Below are positions 24,009 to 24,725 of a stretch of DNA of 24,725 nucleotides, piece after piece. The stretch lies in the NCBI GenBank assembly GCA_016720655.1, contig JADKKE010000022.1, positions 1-24,725 of the forward strand. The letters run 5' to 3'. The first letter of the stretch is position 1. The number at the start of each line of letters is the position of its first letter. The notes under the pieces are model-generated. The model did not search any database and was not told where the DNA came from. It was given only the letters and a program-made list of their open reading frames with translations. The stretch comes from Bacteroidota bacterium (GTDB taxonomy: Bacteria > Bacteroidota > Bacteroidia > AKYH767-A > 2013-40CM-41-45). Made by a program: the position numbers and the translations under genes.

Positions 24009-24725
24009 ATGAAAGTAAAAGCAATATTTTTATTCGCATTTTTTATTATAGGCTCTTCATCAATGAAAAGTCAAAATAGCAACCATTTAAAAAATTTGCA
24101 AGATTCAGCAGCATACTCAATTGGGATCTCAATAGGGAGCTAAATGATTTCGGACAATTTAATTCGAGTGGACCTGGACTATTTAGAAATGGGAATAACA
24201 ACAGCTATCAAACAAGACAATGCTTGGATAAGTCCAGAACAATCTCAATCGGTTATTCAAAGAGTAAAAAGTAATAATAATTATTCGAAACAATCAGGAG
24301 ATTCTGCTGCCTATGCAATTGGACTTTCAATTGGGACTAATATGAATAAAGACGGGATAAGTAATTTAAACTTGACAATATTAATGAATGGTGTCAAGGA
24401 AACTTTTAGTAAAAGGCCTCAGGTTTCAGAAAAGGTAGCTGCTGCTGTAATCACAAATTATCTTACAATGGTCAAAATAGAGAAAGGAAATGAAAATTAT
24501 TCGACGGCAAAAGTTTTTAAAGCAAAACTTAAGGAACCCAGGCGTACATGAATTATCTACAGGATTGCAGTTTGTTATTCTTAAAGAAGGGAATGGATCA
24601 TTGCCAAGTTTAGAAGTGATACTGTAGTTGTCCATTATCATGGAACCTTACTTAATGGGAAAGTTTTGATAGCTCAATTGAACGAGGTCAAGCCGCGGAG
24701 TTTCCAGTTGGAGCTGTAATTGAAG
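24009..24725 (+). pseudogene. FKBP-type peptidyl-prolyl isomerase with doubled N-terminal domain, broken and cut by window edge
   Basis: A secreted prolyl isomerase of the FkpA/Mip type, which speeds folding in the periplasm. From ATG 24009 there is a signal peptide (MKVKAIFLFAFFIIGSSS). Two tandem copies of the FKBP N-terminal dimerisation domain follow: DSAAYSIGISIGS... and DSAAYAIGLSIGTNMN...NLTILMNGVKETF. The start of the catalytic FKBP domain (DTVVVHYHGTLLNGKV) comes next, before the window ends. The frame is broken by an in-frame TAA (24141-24143) and by four single-base losses after about 24495, mostly at short T or A runs. Correcting them gives a continuous protein (NLFDGKSFLKQNLRNPGVHE, PKFRSDTVVVHYH, VFDSSIERGQAAEFPVGAVI). 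Such repeated loss at runs points to consensus error more than decay. Confidence 0.75.

Overview
The window looks like chromosomal DNA of a free-living member of the Bacteroidota. The support is: a C-terminal type IX secretion sorting domain (5034-6443), an outer-membrane transport protein and lipoproteins of Bacteroidota type, lipid A genes (lpxH, lpxK), a DUF4369/TlpA-type thioredoxin lipoprotein, and promoters of the Bacteroidota TAnnTTTG type. No species can be named from the sequence alone.

Layout. 1-7.7 kb (minus strand): lpxH (cut by the left edge), a large M1-type metallopeptidase broken by two compensating frameshifts and a stop, a TlpA-like lipoprotein, a secreted choice-of-anchor-B protein, a small 21-bp tandem repeat array, and lpxK with a frameshifted 3' end. 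7.7-11.5 kb (plus strand): a Nif3-like protein and a coiled-coil zinc-ribbon protein in tandem, a terminator, and a secreted TPR protein. 11.5-12.1 kb: a four-helix-bundle (S23/IVP family) gene flanked by inverted low-complexity repeats, possibly a small mobile cassette. 12.1-15.4 kb (minus): an OmpP1/FadL-like outer membrane protein and a Tyr/Asn/Pro-rich lipoprotein. 15.5-17.8 kb (plus): proS, a conserved unknown protein, and tRNA-Glu(TTC) with its own promoter and terminator.

17.8-20.5 kb (minus) is the integration module of a mobile element sitting against the 3' end of tRNA-Glu. It holds a MerR-like regulator with a palindromic operator over its own promoter, two small proteins of unknown function, and a large serine recombinase whose reading frame runs through the tRNA terminator and into the tRNA in antisense. 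No second copy of the tRNA 3' end was seen, so the far end of the element is probably outside the window.

20.5-24.7 kb is AT-rich and poor in intact genes. It has three copies of an A7-G-T7/8 motif, fragments resembling response-regulator receiver domains, and an FKBP-type prolyl isomerase with a doubled N-terminal domain. Reading frames here are broken every 100-200 bases, often at or next to short homopolymer runs. The same kind of break occurs in the M1 peptidase and lpxK near the left, while 12.1-20.5 kb is clean. Either the consensus is poor toward the ends of the contig, or these genes are decaying. Read-level data would decide.

The most system-like part is the regulator/122-aa/62-aa/recombinase module at tRNA-Glu. 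I did not find a convincing new defence or catalytic system.
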